The notes under the pieces: model-generated
Databases searched by the model: none
What the model saw: only the letters and a program-made list of their open reading frames with translations
What the model was told of the DNA's origin: nothing
In this document: piece by piece, positions 1 through 11,541 of the stretch
How positions within the stretch are numbered: the first letter of the stretch is position 1
Layout of the letters: each line of letters begins with the position of its first letter
Assembly: GCA_028622995.1 (NCBI GenBank)
Contig: JAJQJQ010000017.1
Location: 2,852,001-2,916,000, forward strand
DNA: 64,000 bases
From: Panagrolaimus kolymaensis
Lineage: Eukaryota; Nematoda; Chromadorea; Rhabditida; Panagrolaimidae
Reading direction: 5' to 3'
Program-made: the position numbers and the translations under genes

Positions 1-842
1 TCAGCTCCAAAGCAATCTTGACCCATACCAGCAAGAGTTTGATAGTTCGGATCCTGCGTGCCAGCCATTCCTCCAGCACCACCACCGGGTTTAGGACCAC
101 CACCTGCGACCTTTTTATCAGCTCCAAATGCGTCACCTCCAATAGCAGCAAGAGTTTGATAATTAGGATCATTGGTCCCGGCCATGCCTAAAAATGAATG
201 ATTAAGCGAATGTTACTTTTAAAATATCATACCTCCAGCAGCAGGGGCTTTAGGACCACCAGCAGCAGCTGCACCGGCGCCGCCACCACCGGCTTTATCA
301 GCTCCAAAACAGTCTTGTCCCATACCAGCAAGCGTTTGATAGTTAGGATCATGCGTTCCGGCCATTCCTAAACATAAAAATTTAAACAATATTAGTCTCG
401 AAAAATCATACCACCAGCGGCAGGAGCTTTGGGACCTCCACCAGCAGCAGCAGCACCTCCAGCTTTATCCTTTCCAAATGCGTCACCTGCAATGCCAGCC
501 ATTGTTTGATAGTTAGGATCATGAGTACCAGCCATTCCGCCTAAAACAATTTAAAGAAATCTTTAAAAAAAAATCAAACAAAATTTAATACCTTTAGCAG
601 GAGGACGAGGCGCACCATCTTTAGGCTTTTCTTGACTCTTTAAATCTGGATCATCTTCTTTTTCATCATTTTCCTCATCACCATCATTTACTTCTTGACC
701 ACTTTCTTTCTTAACCTTCTTCTTGGGCTTTCCTCCCTTTCCTTTTTTACCTTTCTTCTTCTAAACAAAACGTCGATGATTAATTAAGTTGATGAAACAT
801 AAATAGACAGCAAACCTTTTTACCACCACCACACACTGCCAT
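1..842 (-). CDS. Glycine-rich protein of exon-encoded tandem repeats (3' end outside window)
   Basis: Five exons read on the minus strand (842-816, 760-592, 540-412, 367-233, 187-1) and the frame runs off the left edge. The first 65 residues start MAVCGGGKK and then carry a Lys/Gly-rich stretch and an acidic stretch. After that come repeat units of about 40-45 residues with the core GTHDPNYQTLAGMGQDCFGADK-like pattern (varied between copies), each separated by Gly/Ala linkers containing GPKAPAAGG. Four copies are visible. The first two units are one exon each and the last exon holds two. All introns inside the repeat part are phase 1, so an exon can be duplicated without breaking frame. There are no membrane segments. 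I do not recognise the family. Glycine-rich sperm or structural proteins of nematodes are a possible comparison, but that is a guess. The gene model is strong; the function is unknown. Confidence 0.8.
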
Positions 843-1183
843 TCCAGAAGCAATTGCCGATACTACCAGCAGAAGTTGTAACAGAGTAAACAGAAGACTT
901 ATCATTTCTGACAACATTTTCAACGAGGTCGAGGAAAGTCAGTACAATAAATGCATGCACAAAACCGTCAAATAAGCTTGATTTGTGAAGGAAGAGTTCG
1001 TAAATTTTCAAAGTGATCGAAATGTGCTGAATGAAGCTTTCACTGATAGAATGCGAAAACCCAAATGAGAAAAAAATGTTATGCAAATTTAAATAAATGT
1101 TCTACAAAGATTATGACAACAAATATGTATTTTCAAAAGATTTATAAAAATCAAAAAAACAACAGTTGCATTAAATAACAAAT
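843..1183. other. Intergenic, no gene seen
   Basis: This is AT-rich spacer between the start of the repeat protein and the 3' end of the eL43 gene, both on the minus strand. An open frame crosses it, but it continues antisense-shifted through the first exon of the repeat gene and has no coding character. Confidence 0.5.
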
Positions 1184-1675
1184 TTAAACATCCTTGGTTT
1201 CACGAAGACGACGAATGGTACTTCGAACAGTGGCAGCGGTTGTAGTGCTGTAGACGTAGGCTCCACCAGCGACGATCTTATGACATTTACCACATTTCCA
1301 GATGCCAACACATGTTCTTTTCATAGCTTCCTAAAAAAAGGACGGTTAAAAAGGTGATATAAAAGATGTAAACCTTACCTTTCCACAGAACGCACAAGTG
1401 TACTTTGAATGCTGAGAGACTTCCATCTTTTTGACTTGTTTACGAAGTGATGCACCATATCGGGTACCATATTTACCAGTGATTCCGACCTTCTTAGTAC
1501 GTTTAGCCTGAAAAAAAAAATTATAAGTAACTTTAAACATATATATAAGTATTTTTATCTATTGAAAACCAGTAGTTTTCAACTTGAAAACTTTTTAAAG
1601 AAAGCTTTAGAAGCTTAAATATGTTTAAAACATTATAGATATCAACCTTAAATAGAAATAATAACAACTTACCAT
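1184..1675 (-). CDS. rpl-43: 60S ribosomal protein eL43 (L37a)
   Basis: Three exons (1675-1673, 1507-1379, 1330-1184) give 92 residues, the usual length of eL43. It is a structural protein of the large cytosolic ribosomal subunit. The sequence starts [19 protein letters not shown]. It contains the Cys4 zinc ribbon CAFCGK...CGKC, with the pairs around residues 39-42 and 57-60, and ends in the basic stretch [13 protein letters not shown]. The first coding exon holds only the ATG, followed by a 165-bp intron, longer than most here. The reading frame is otherwise unbroken. Identification is very secure. Confidence 0.96.
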
Positions 1676-3778
1676 TATGAAATGAAAAAGAAGCCAACAA
1701 ATTTGCGATACTTCGCCTTTTGGATGCAAAAGATGCAAGAAGAGAAAAAAAGTTTTTTTAGTCGTTGTTTTTCAAACGTTACTGTATTTAGGCCTTCGTG
1801 TTGGGATCTCTTGATCAGGGACTCGGCGACTTGCTTGCTTTTTCGCAATTTGAAATTAAACAGCTTTTTTTTTTATTTGTCTAAAACTTTGTAAAACGCT
1901 CTTTTAAAAGGTTGTTTAAAATTTATGAGTTGTAAAAATAAAAAATAACAAAAACTATAGCTATGAGTTACTTTTTTTTAATTGACAGCTAATCTAATCA
2001 CAAAGTTTTGTCAAATGCCATCTGCATTTCCTTTTTTTCTCTGATGGTTTGTCATGATTTTGTCATAGTTTTATATAAATGCTCAAGGGACAAACAAGAA
2101 GAAAAGCAAAAATATTTACGGTATCAAAACATAAGCTTTAAAAAAAATAATGGGAAGATGTTTCATTTTCTTTAAAAGGCTAAACATAGCGGCAAATTTT
2201 CTTTTTGATATATTTTGTTTTAGCGAATTGTTTAGAAATTTTTGACCGATGGAAATAATTTTGATTCAAAGCTAGCGTCCGCAGCGAAGGATTATGTCAT
2301 GATGCCGCATTCATCAAATGTTGCTGACCTCCCGTTGAGCGAACTTTTCTTTTATAAGATCCGCGCTAATTTACATAATATGGCTTTTGGACGCTAATGA
2401 AGCACACAAAAATCTGGTGCTAGATTTTGATATATTGAGCGTTCGTGATTGAAATTTGGATATTTTAATACATTCGCTCAATTAGATCAAATTATTAAAA
2501 TACTAAAAAAAGATACATGAGATGGAAAGAAAAGGTTGGAAAAATACAAGTGACCCGAAATTTATTGCGCAAGAGTGACCAACAAGCTCATATGCAACCA
2601 ATTTGGCACCTGCTGAACCAATGAAGATAACTAAAAAACCATCTGCATCTTGGAGGAAGATGCTTTTGTTTCATTTGATTACAGTAAGGAATAATTCTAA
2701 TCAAGATAAATATTTTTTAAATTTTATATTGTATTTTACAGTATTTTGAAACCATTTACTTACTGAGAACATTAACTTTGAAAATTTTTCGTTCTCGATG
2801 AAACAAAATTTTCATGATATTTTCAAGAAACACAATCAAAAAAAAAATCTTCGACCGATCGTTTTAAAAATATTTCTTTTGTTCTGCAAGTGCCCCTTAC
2901 TTTTTGCTAATAAAAAGCTTTCATTGTATTGTGTAATTTCTTAATGAATGAAGAAACTAAATAAGAGTATTTTCAAGCATTAAAATAGCTGGCGTGATCT
3001 TGATTCACGAAAAGTATTTTCTTTAGTCAAGTGCGCGGTCAAGAGTTTATTGAAAATGGCACTTTTAGTTAAAAACAAAACAAAAAAAAAGTCAGAATTA
3101 AATTACATTATTGTATGCATGCATGTTTGTATGAATGTTTTCTCACATTTTTATTAGCAACGATTAATTTTTTTTTCTTATGGAAGATGGAAAATTTGCG
3201 ATTGCGTCAATGACCTGTTGACCTCTTAATGATCGGATTTGTAAGGCGATCCAGGAAAATATTCAATTGAGTGGAAAAAAGCATCTGCAATCTCATGGAT
3301 TAAGCTATAAGCGTTATGTTGCACAACACTTCACCTGGTTCTTATCCCATGCTCTTTTTATTGTCAGAATCTTGGACAAAATGTTTTGGTTCAGGAAAAA
3401 TAAAAATGGTTTTTTTGCTTTATTAAAAATTAATGAAAAGTAAGTAACTAATTGGCGGCAATTTTGACCCGAAGATGGACACTTTTAATTCCATTTACAA
3501 TCATAACCCAATGAAGAAAGACTGTCGCCAAAAATAAAAAAACGCAGATGCTTTGGTTGCGCAATTTTTTTTCCTTCGTTTTTTTTCTTCTTCTGAAACA
3601 AAATGGCTGATGACCATGGTTGCCCCGGTCGTTCTCGACCAACCACAGTAATCTTAGAAAAAACTCCGCCCATTTTCTTGAAGAACCACAATGTCGAGAG
3701 TATTGAAAAAAAAAAGAAAGATGTGAAGATTGCTTTAACCAAAAGAACTTTCTACAAGTCGTCGTCGACTGTTGAATC
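1676..3778. other. Intergenic spacer between divergent eL43 and Scratch genes
   Basis: About 2.1 kb of AT-rich sequence with homopolymer runs. Nothing resembling a spliced coding exon, tRNA or repeat element was found. An ATG-started frame at 3603-3821 runs into the Scratch start in a different frame. It may be an upstream ORF in the 5' leader of that gene, or chance. Confidence 0.5.
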
Positions 3779-5815
3779 ATGCAGAATTCTCAAAAAATCC
3801 CTTTGTTGCCTGCTTCCATAACACCGATGAATCCAAATTTTGAAGCAGCTTTTGGATTTCAATTTCCTCAAAGACCTCTGTTGCTTCCACCAATTTTTGA
3901 TGTATCTCAACTTCAAGTAATGTATTGTAAGTTTTTTTTACTGATGTTTCCTTAAATCTTCAATCTTAAAAAAATTCTTTTATTCCTTTTGCAAAAAAAA
4001 ATAAAACGCAATAAAGCTCTTCAAGTGTTTGAATTCCAATCTAAAACTTTCTCAACAAAGAAACACTTAAAAATCTTGTCGGCATTTTTTTTATTTTGGT
4101 TAAGCAACAAACTAAAATTTGAAGAAAAGTGGAGCAACAAAAAAATAGAGATTTCAGGAAATCGCTTGTTATAAATATCCTTTTTGAGCCAAAAAATATT
4201 ATGCAACAACCTCTTCATTTTTATTTTTTCAGCTGCCTTCCAACTTCGTTTCCTTTTGGCAAAGCAATCATCTTCTCAACATCAGCAACAACGCCAACAT
4301 TTAACAACTTCACCATCATCAATTCCTACTACAACCATTTCAAGCATTTTTCAACAATCATCATCTCCAAAGGTAATTTTCGGATGGTTCCTAAAAAAAG
4401 AAAGAAAAGCTTATTTCCGACATAGCCCACTTTTGTTGTCAAATGCAACAATTAATCCTATGGCGCCGAGATCTTTTTTTACGGAAATCATTTGTCAAAA
4501 AAAAATATTTTTGACATTGTTACAAAGCCTTTTTTGCTTGCTTTTTCTAAGTAAAAACAAAAGAAAAAGCTTGTTACTTTTTCGATAACATTTTTTTTGA
4601 GGAGTTTTAAAATGGCATTTGTAGATTACGGTAATATAGCAAGAGAGGCCTTTAGAAGTAGAAGCCAAAAAAACCTTAAAAATAAGAAAAAGAACCATAG
4701 CTTTGAATTGGAATTTAAAAAAAAATTATACTGTAACTTTCAATAAAAATCATAAAAACTTTTAGGAAATTTCTCCAACAAAGTCAACATTTTCCATTGA
4801 TGACCTTTTACGAACTTCTTCAACAGCAAGCTCTTTACCTATAGTAAAAATCAAACAATCACCCTCGACAATAGATTACACAGCGGAGGATTTACAATTT
4901 ACTGATGGCCGTTGTAAACGCCGACTTCAAACTCCTGAATCTCAAGGAAGTGCTTCATCTTCTGTATCATCCGTGGATCAAAATCATGGAAGATATAAAT
5001 GCGATTTATGTGGGCGCCATTATGCAACAAGCTCAAATCTTTCAAGACACAAACAAACTCATCGTTCGCTGGATGGCCCACATGCTAAAAAGTGCACTTA
5101 TTGCGATCGGGTGTATGTTTCAATGCCAGCGTTGAGGTAAGTGCTATTCCTCGTATTTTTTTTTGAAGATCAAATTCAATTAAATTATAGCATGCATCTG
5201 CTAACTCATGAAGCTTCACACCAATGCAATATTTGTAATAAAACTTTTTCAAGACCTTGGTTATTGAAAGGCCATATGAGATCGCATACTGGATCAAAAC
5301 CATTTCGATGTGCTCATTGTCAGAAAGCTTTTGCGGATCGAAGCAATTTGCGTGCCCATATGCACACTCACACGTGTAACTAATTTTATACTTCTTGCTA
5401 AACATACATACATAAGACATTTAAAACTTTTTTAATGCAACCAAAAAGAAATTTAGAACCCATATTTTCGTCAAATTTTACGTAAAAAACAATAAGTTTT
5501 GCTTTTTTCGGTATTTTTTTCTAAATTTTGTGAACTAGCTTCATCATGTTTTTTAACATCTTTTTTGCGACACAATAGTAAGCCTTTCAAAAAGTGTCGC
5601 CAACAAGTTCAAAGGCATTCATGCGAGAAAGAAAAAAAAATATATGCAAGAACCATCTTAGATCGCATCATAGGATTATTGCCGTCACTCAAAATAATAA
5701 TACTTTTTTTGTTTTTATAGGCGAAAAGAAATATCAATGTCATTATTGTGGAAAGTCTTTTGCTTTAAAAAGTTATCTCAACAAACATATTGAAAAGCCA
5801 TGTAAAATGCTTTGA
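3779..5815 (+). CDS. scrt-1: Scratch/Snail-family C2H2 zinc-finger transcription factor
   Basis: Five exons (3779-3926, 4233-4372, 4766-5136, 5191-5375, 5721-5815) encode 312 residues with consistent phases. The N-terminal half is low in order, with Gln/Ser/Thr-rich stretches. The C-terminal half has five C2H2 fingers. The first contains [21 protein letters not shown] and the following linker contains [11 protein letters not shown]. Later fingers contain [25 protein letters not shown] and [11 protein letters not shown]. These are hallmarks of the Scratch branch of the Snail superfamily, which binds E-box DNA in the nucleus, usually as a repressor in neural cells. C. elegans relatives are ces-1 and scrt-1; I cannot say which is the true ortholog. 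No N-terminal SNAG motif (MPRSFLVKK type) was found, so the start could lie in an unseen upstream exon. A stop codon lies in frame just upstream of the chosen ATG. Confidence 0.9.
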
Positions 5816-6083
5816 AACTTTGAAAAATAAAATCTTCTCAAGTTTCAAAGGAAAAAATTTATCATATGCAAATTTGAACGTTTATTTTTTTGGTACCTCA
5901 AAATCGAATATAAAAGGACAAAGCAAATGATTTATTGTAATTCAGAAGTTTCGCTTCTCTTCGTCACCGGTGCTTCTAATTTCTCTAATATAACTTTGGT
6001 ATAATAAAACTAAATAAATAACAGATTTATTTTTTGTGTTACAATACAATATATTGGTGGGAATGGGCACAATACAAACATAA
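5816..6083. other. 3' flank of the Scratch gene
   Basis: Non-coding AT-rich sequence. It has an AATAAA-like signal within about 15 bp of the Scratch stop codon, consistent with its polyadenylation signal. No gene is seen. Confidence 0.4.
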
Positions 6084-6215
6084 TTATTGGGGTTCAAGCT
6101 CACGTTTTTTGTTAACAAGTTCTTCATTTTGAGCCAGCCATGCCTAAGTCAAACAAACATCAGGATATTCCTTTCGGAAGAAATTAACAATTTTTTCACC
6201 ATCAGTCATAGCCAT
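6084..6215 (-). CDS. Doubtful small ORF interrupted by one in-frame TAG
   Basis: A good 3' splice or trans-splice acceptor (T-rich, TTTAG) precedes an ATG at 6215. The frame reads MAMTDGEKIVNFFRKEYPD and then five codons ending in TAG (stop at 6146-6144). It continues in the same frame with coding-like sequence AWLAQNEELVNKKRELEPQ and a TAA at 6084. The 15 bases 6158-6144 begin GT and end AG and contain the TAG, but 15 bp is far below any normal nematode intron. Possible readings are a 23-residue peptide, a small gene with an insertion, readthrough, or no gene at all. I do not recognise the protein. Confidence 0.3.
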
Positions 6216-6674
6216 TGTTCACTAAAAAAATAAAGAAACAGTTAAAAAAATGAACTAAACAGAAAATAATATCAGAAAAAAAGGTATTGTTAACAAACAA
6301 AAAAACGTAAAAGATTTTCAAAAATACAAAAACGCAAGTTTTTTTTATGGATCTTCCTGCTTTAAAGATTCTAAAATAAATATGATTTAATTAAAATAAT
6401 TAAAATCAGCATCTATTATATGTGGGAGAATAGGGTCTTGTACAAATATTCTAAATTAAATAAACGTAAGAGTGATTTCATTTTTTAAATTTTTTAAAGA
6501 AGTCCATCAATAGATTCGCGATGTCTTCTCTCCTGCTTTTCAATCTCCTTCTTTCTATTAGTTATCTCTCAAAGGGACATTTGGCCAAGTAATAAATGCT
6601 TTATTTGATGTATTTCGTCTGTTTTTATTTGTGGCTTTTTTATATAAGTAAGTGCGTAAGAACTTCATTATCAA
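6216..6674. other. Spacer upstream of calumenin gene
   Basis: Non-coding AT-rich sequence between the small minus-strand ORF and the calumenin start. A TATATAAG stretch at about 6641-6648 lies too close to the ATG to be a convincing TATA box. Confidence 0.4.
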
Positions 6675-7799
6675 ATGCTTTCACTGCATTTTATATTTAT
6701 CTTTTTATTTATTACCGTATTTGCTGATAAGGAATCAGTGCTTTATGGTCATGTTACGGGCAACAAACCTCATAATCCACATGAAGACCATAAAATTGTT
6801 CTTGGTTTGTGCCATTTTTTAACTCCTTTATCTAATCATATCGATTTCTTTTTTTAAGGATCTGAAAAGCTTGCTAATGAATTTGATGATTTAAGCCCTG
6901 AAGAATCTAAAAAGAGACTTCGAGTGCTCGCATTAAAAATGGATACCAATGGAGATGGTGTCGTGAATCAAAGCGAACTTACAGATTGGATTGAGAATTC
7001 TTCTAAAAATTTAGACAAGGAAGAAAATGATGAAAGATTTGTTGAAATGGATACAAGTGAGTTTGCTCATTTGCAACCTTCAAATTGATTGTAAAAGTTT
7101 CATTTTTAAGATAAAGACGGACAAGTTACATGGGAAGAATATATCAATGAAGCTTTCTATGGGGCATATGATGTAATTTCCATTTATCTTTCTTTCATAT
7201 TTTTAATCTTGAATTTAGGAGGGTAAAATAGATGTGCTAAAGATGGATCCCGAAGACCGTAAACTTTTTGAAGAGGATCGAATGTATTTTGATCAAGCGG
7301 ACGAAAATCACGATGGAAAATTAGAACGAGAGGAATTTTCCCGCTTCCAAAATCCCGAGCTTTATCCCATTATGCATGATATTCTCACAAAAGTAAAGGC
7401 TTATTTCCAAGCTTCAATAAAGATTTTTAATGGTTTCAGATGACTTTGAGAGAAAAAGACATTGATCGGGATGGTCGAATTAGCATTAAAGAATATCTCG
7501 GCGACATTTATGATCAGCCCACATCAGAATATTATGTAACTGAACAAAATAGATTTAAACATGATTATGATAAAAATGGTGATGGATATCTCTCAGGGGA
7601 TGAACTCAAAGATTGGCTCGTCCCTGACATCCGCCAAACAGCTGAGCATGAAGCAGAACATCTCATTCAAGGCTCAGACACCAATGCTGACGGTAAACTT
7701 TCGATTGATGAAATTGTAAATGCTTACACTTTGTTTGTTGGAAGTGAAGCCACAAATTATGGCGAACATATGCTTAATGTAAAACATGAAGACCTTTAA
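6675..7799 (+). CDS. calu-1: Calumenin/reticulocalbin-type EF-hand protein (CREC family)
   Basis: Five exons (6675-6804, 6859-7056, 7111-7172, 7219-7392, 7440-7799) encode 307 residues, matching the CREC family length. The first 17 or so residues are a hydrophobic signal peptide (MLSLHFIFIFLFITVFA). Six EF-hand loops follow, beginning DTNGDGVVNQSEL, DTNKDGQVTWEEY, DENHDGKLEREEF, DIDRDGRISIKEY, DKNGDGYLSGDEL and DTNADGKLSIDEI. The C-terminus is HEDL, an HDEL-like retention signal, so the protein should reside in the ER and secretory lumen. There it would bind calcium with low affinity and assist folding or modification of secreted proteins. It is convergent with the MARCH6 gene (207 bp between stops). 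Strong assignment. Confidence 0.93.
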
Positions 7800-8006
7800 T
7801 TATTTGATCTCTGCGTTTTTTATAGAAACAAATTTCAGTTTTTATTATTCATTTTTAAACTAAAACATTTCGGTAAATGGGTAAAATAAACAGTGCCAAA
7901 GAAAATTTAAGGGAAAAAACATACAGATAAAATATTTTTAAAAAATAAGCCCGAAATTTATTCACCAGCAAAAAAAAAACTAATGATCATTTCATATACA
8001 TATTTT

Positions 8007-11000
8007 TTAATTTTGTTTAAATTTGAGTTGACCTTCGCGATAAAAATTAACCAGTTGGGTGCCAATAAGATATCTAAAATTAAAAAAAAATATATAGTTT
8101 AGTAATAAAATTATTTCAACTATAATTCTCACTTGTCATCTCTAATTTTATTTGCAAGCTTTTTCATTTTTGACCATTGCCATGCAATAAATAATGATAC
8201 AAGAAAAACTGATACAGTACCAGGATACATGTATCGAATAACCGTGAGTTGATTTTCCAAGCCTAATCCTAACACAAATGAAACCAATGAGCCAAGAACA
8301 TATGGAAAGGCGATAAGGAAGGTAATGAACATGATTACAGGGAATACGACTTGCATGTATAAAGTTCCAATGTTATAGTTTCTTACGCCATCTTCATATA
8401 ACTAAAAATTATTCTACTATAAATAAAGAAAGTCAAATTATATATCATACCCTTTCGAAGACGGTTTTCAACCACCATTCAGGGCCAACAAAAACCGAAG
8501 CACAGAATAATTTAAAATGAACCAATCCCATCGCCCAATCTTTGAAAGGAAAATAAAGAGGCGTTTGATGTGATGCAACCCGAAGAGGTCCAACAACGAG
8601 TAATTGAAAATAAATACCAATAAGATATGGAATAATAATGACAAGTGGAATAGCAGCAATAACTACACGGGATAAAAATAAAGCTGCTGAGCATACAACT
8701 CCCCAACCTTGTTGAACCCAAATTCGAGCAACAATCCATGCTTTTATGCATAACCAAACTATATAAAGACCAAGTGAAACAGTGTAAAGGTCATTTGGAT
8801 TTTTAGAACCCAACATGAAATATACGATATAACGTCCCATAGTAACTAAAAAAAGATACATACAAAAAATATTTTTGTATATAATTAAAAAATTACCAGG
8901 CAATACAAACATTGCAAAGCTAATTAAAACTCCTGTAACCGATAAAAGAAAGAGCAATGTAAGAATTCGAATTCCAAAGTATGACGGCTTGATGAAATTA
9001 TCTCCATTATTATTGTTTTGTAATAGCGGCGTTGCAACGTTTGCAAGGATTGCTTCAGGCGCATCATTTCTAACTTCATCTTCTTCCTCATCACTTGATT
9101 CATCCGACATTGAATCATCACTAACTTCTTCAACATTATTATTTGCCTCAACATTTGCTGGAGGAGGATCAAAATTTGGTAAAACAACAACAGCATCAGC
9201 GGGAATTCCAAGTAAAACATTCGTGGGTAAGAGATATTCAGCAAGGCCAAGCCATCCTCCAACAACTTTACACCATTGAATTACAAAACTTTTAAGAAAT
9301 TGAGCAGCAACACTCTGCTCTAATACAGTTGGTAAAATAACTTGTAAAAGAATGAGTTCAAAAGAAAATTCACCCAACGGCATTTCTGTTGCAAGATTGA
9401 AAGAATAGGGTAAAACAGTGGAAAATAGGGTAGTAACAAATTTGAGTGGAAGGTAAACCATTACAAAAATGATGCTAAAGAAAAGTGTTGTTGAAGCCAC
9501 CAATCCTTAAAAAAATAGTTAGAAAGTTAATATAAAAAAAGATGAAGCATCAATCAACGTACTTCTAAAGTGTCTGACAAAGCCTTGTTCTATCATTTCT
9601 TGTATGGGTTGAAATTCAGGATCACTAAACGTTAAAATAATTTAAAGGGTTATGGTATATTTAGAATAACATACTTTAAATCTCTTACAAACCATAAAAC
9701 TCCAGGTCGAAGTAGTTCACGTAAAACAAGCACAAAAGATGCTGAATAAAAGACATCAATCATTCCAACAAGCCAATGTACAAAGACACTGGAAAGCGGG
9801 TACAAAGTTAGGGTTTTCAATCGAAGTTTGAGTGTTGCTCCGGTCAAAGGTAATGAGCATATATCCAACCACCATCCACAAAATGATGGGAAAACAAAGA
9901 CCTCCAAAACTATCAAAAGGCTAACTTTCATCATTAAATAGAAGAAACCAAAAAGCCAATAAGCACTAAAAATTAAATTAAAAGGTTAAAATAAATCAAA
10001 TGTATGAATGTAAACATACTCTTTAATTCTCAAGAATTTCATTACTTGATGACCAATAACAACTGAGACTAAAAGATTTATATATCCAACAAAGAAGTTG
10101 AGAGCTGCTTCAAAGTAAACTCCTTTTGTTTGCATTCCAAGGAAATAAAGAGTATATTCTCCAATTTTGCAAGGGAAAAAAACTGAAAATTTAAGTTTAA
10201 AATTAAAATATCACATATAAAATAAAAACTTACGACAAACAACAATGAATATAACATTAAGGGATATCATCCATACAACATGTTCAATAAACACAAGGGA
10301 ACCATCTAGCCCAAGAAGGCGTTGCCATGTCAAATCTTCAACTATTCTTTCGACATCGCGTCCCCAATTTTCGGCTTCAACTCCTTCGTTACCAGCAGCT
10401 TCAGCTTCTCCTTGATCAGCTTCTGCAACTGCAGCGACTTCTTGTCTTAAATCTGCTGCTTGAGCTCCAACAACCTCTTCATTATTATTCGGAATATTCA
10501 TTGCATCAAGATTGTTGAGAAAATCAAAAAGTTCTTGATCTCTTGCATTTCTTCGTTGGGCTTGTTCGGGAACCAATGGCTGTGCAACAATGTCATGTTC
10601 GAGTGCAGGCGGTGGTGGTTGTTGTGGTGGTAAAGGTTGAACCAAATCAACAACAGGTTCAACAAGAAGTTGGAGATTAAAAAGTTCGGGAGGTCCACCA
10701 TTAATTATTTGTTCTCTCAAAAATACAAGAAGAATAAATGTGCACAAAAACACTGCAACAATTGTTGTTCCTCGAAGAATGTCCATAATAATTTCATGGG
10801 GTGAAAATATAGTTCCAAGTGTGCTCCAATTTAACAAATATAAAGTGCTAAAGGAATTCAGAATGCTTCCTTCAAAAACCATTCGATGTACTCGACATGC
10901 AATCAATGGTACAATACACAACCAGCAAATAAAAGCCAAACAGTAAATTAAAAATAATCTTATGTATCGATATGTCATTGAAAAAAGACCTAAAATGAAA

Positions 11001-11541
11001 AATAAAATAAATATAAAGCAATCATAATGTAAAATTTACCATAAGCTAATTCAACTAATGGCAATGTCACCTGAAAATATAGCTGAGCTTAGCTAATTCA
11101 AATCGAATAATTATAGAAAGACTAGTTCCTACCGGCATATTTTGAGAATAAATAGGTCGAAAGACAAATTTATGATTACATAATTCGCAGACACTCTTTT
11201 TACTATATTTCAACCATTCCAATAAACAATGTTGATGAACATATTTAATGGAACCTGTGCATAAACATGGATGAAAAAGAGGTGATTCTTCTCCGGAGAC
11301 TCTACAGACTCGACAAATATCTGCAATTTAATTATTATTTCCAATACATAATGTAAGTAATAAAATTTTTAATCAAACCTCCTTCATTCCATTGATCATC
11401 ATCGTCTGCATTCACAAGTATTTCATTTTCTCTTTTGTCATGAATTGGGGATGACGCTGGTAAACGTTGAGAAGGACCAGCTTCAGGATCATTGATTATG
11501 GGTTCTATAGGTGGCGGAGGGATTGGTTCAATTTCCTCCAT
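8007..11541 (-). CDS. marc-6: MARCH6/TEB4/Doa10 ER membrane E3 ubiquitin ligase
   Basis: Eleven exons (11541-11379, 11320-11133, 11070-11040, 10989-10234, 10182-10020, 9965-9675, 9624-9563, 9505-8897, 8845-8451, 8401-8133, 8073-8007) encode 997 residues. After a 54-residue Pro/Glu-rich N-terminus there is a complete RING-CH domain (C57-x2-C60, C73-x-C75, H83-x2-C86, C99-x2-C102). Many transmembrane segments follow, broken by two long low-complexity cytosolic inserts. One is rich in Pro, Gln, Ala and Glu (exon 4). The other is acidic with Asn and Ser (exon 8). The C-terminus has the conserved element [14 protein letters not shown] with its Asn. The family ubiquitinates misfolded and short-lived ER proteins (ERAD-C, sterol enzymes) at the ER and inner nuclear membrane. 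It is somewhat longer than human MARCH6 (about 910 residues) because of the inserts. The intron 8896-8846 (51 bp) has no stop in frame, so its retention would not truncate the protein. Confidence 0.94.

Noticed and set aside
3448..3780. Minus-strand frame of 110 codons
   Set aside because: Low-complexity, overlaps the 5' region of the Scratch gene and has no splice or family support.
6641..6648. TATATAAG as TATA box for the calumenin gene
   Set aside because: Only about 30 bp from the ATG, which would place transcription start at the start codon; the region is AT-rich anyway.
8875..9279. Plus-strand frame of 134 codons
   Set aside because: Antisense shadow of the MARCH6 acidic insert.
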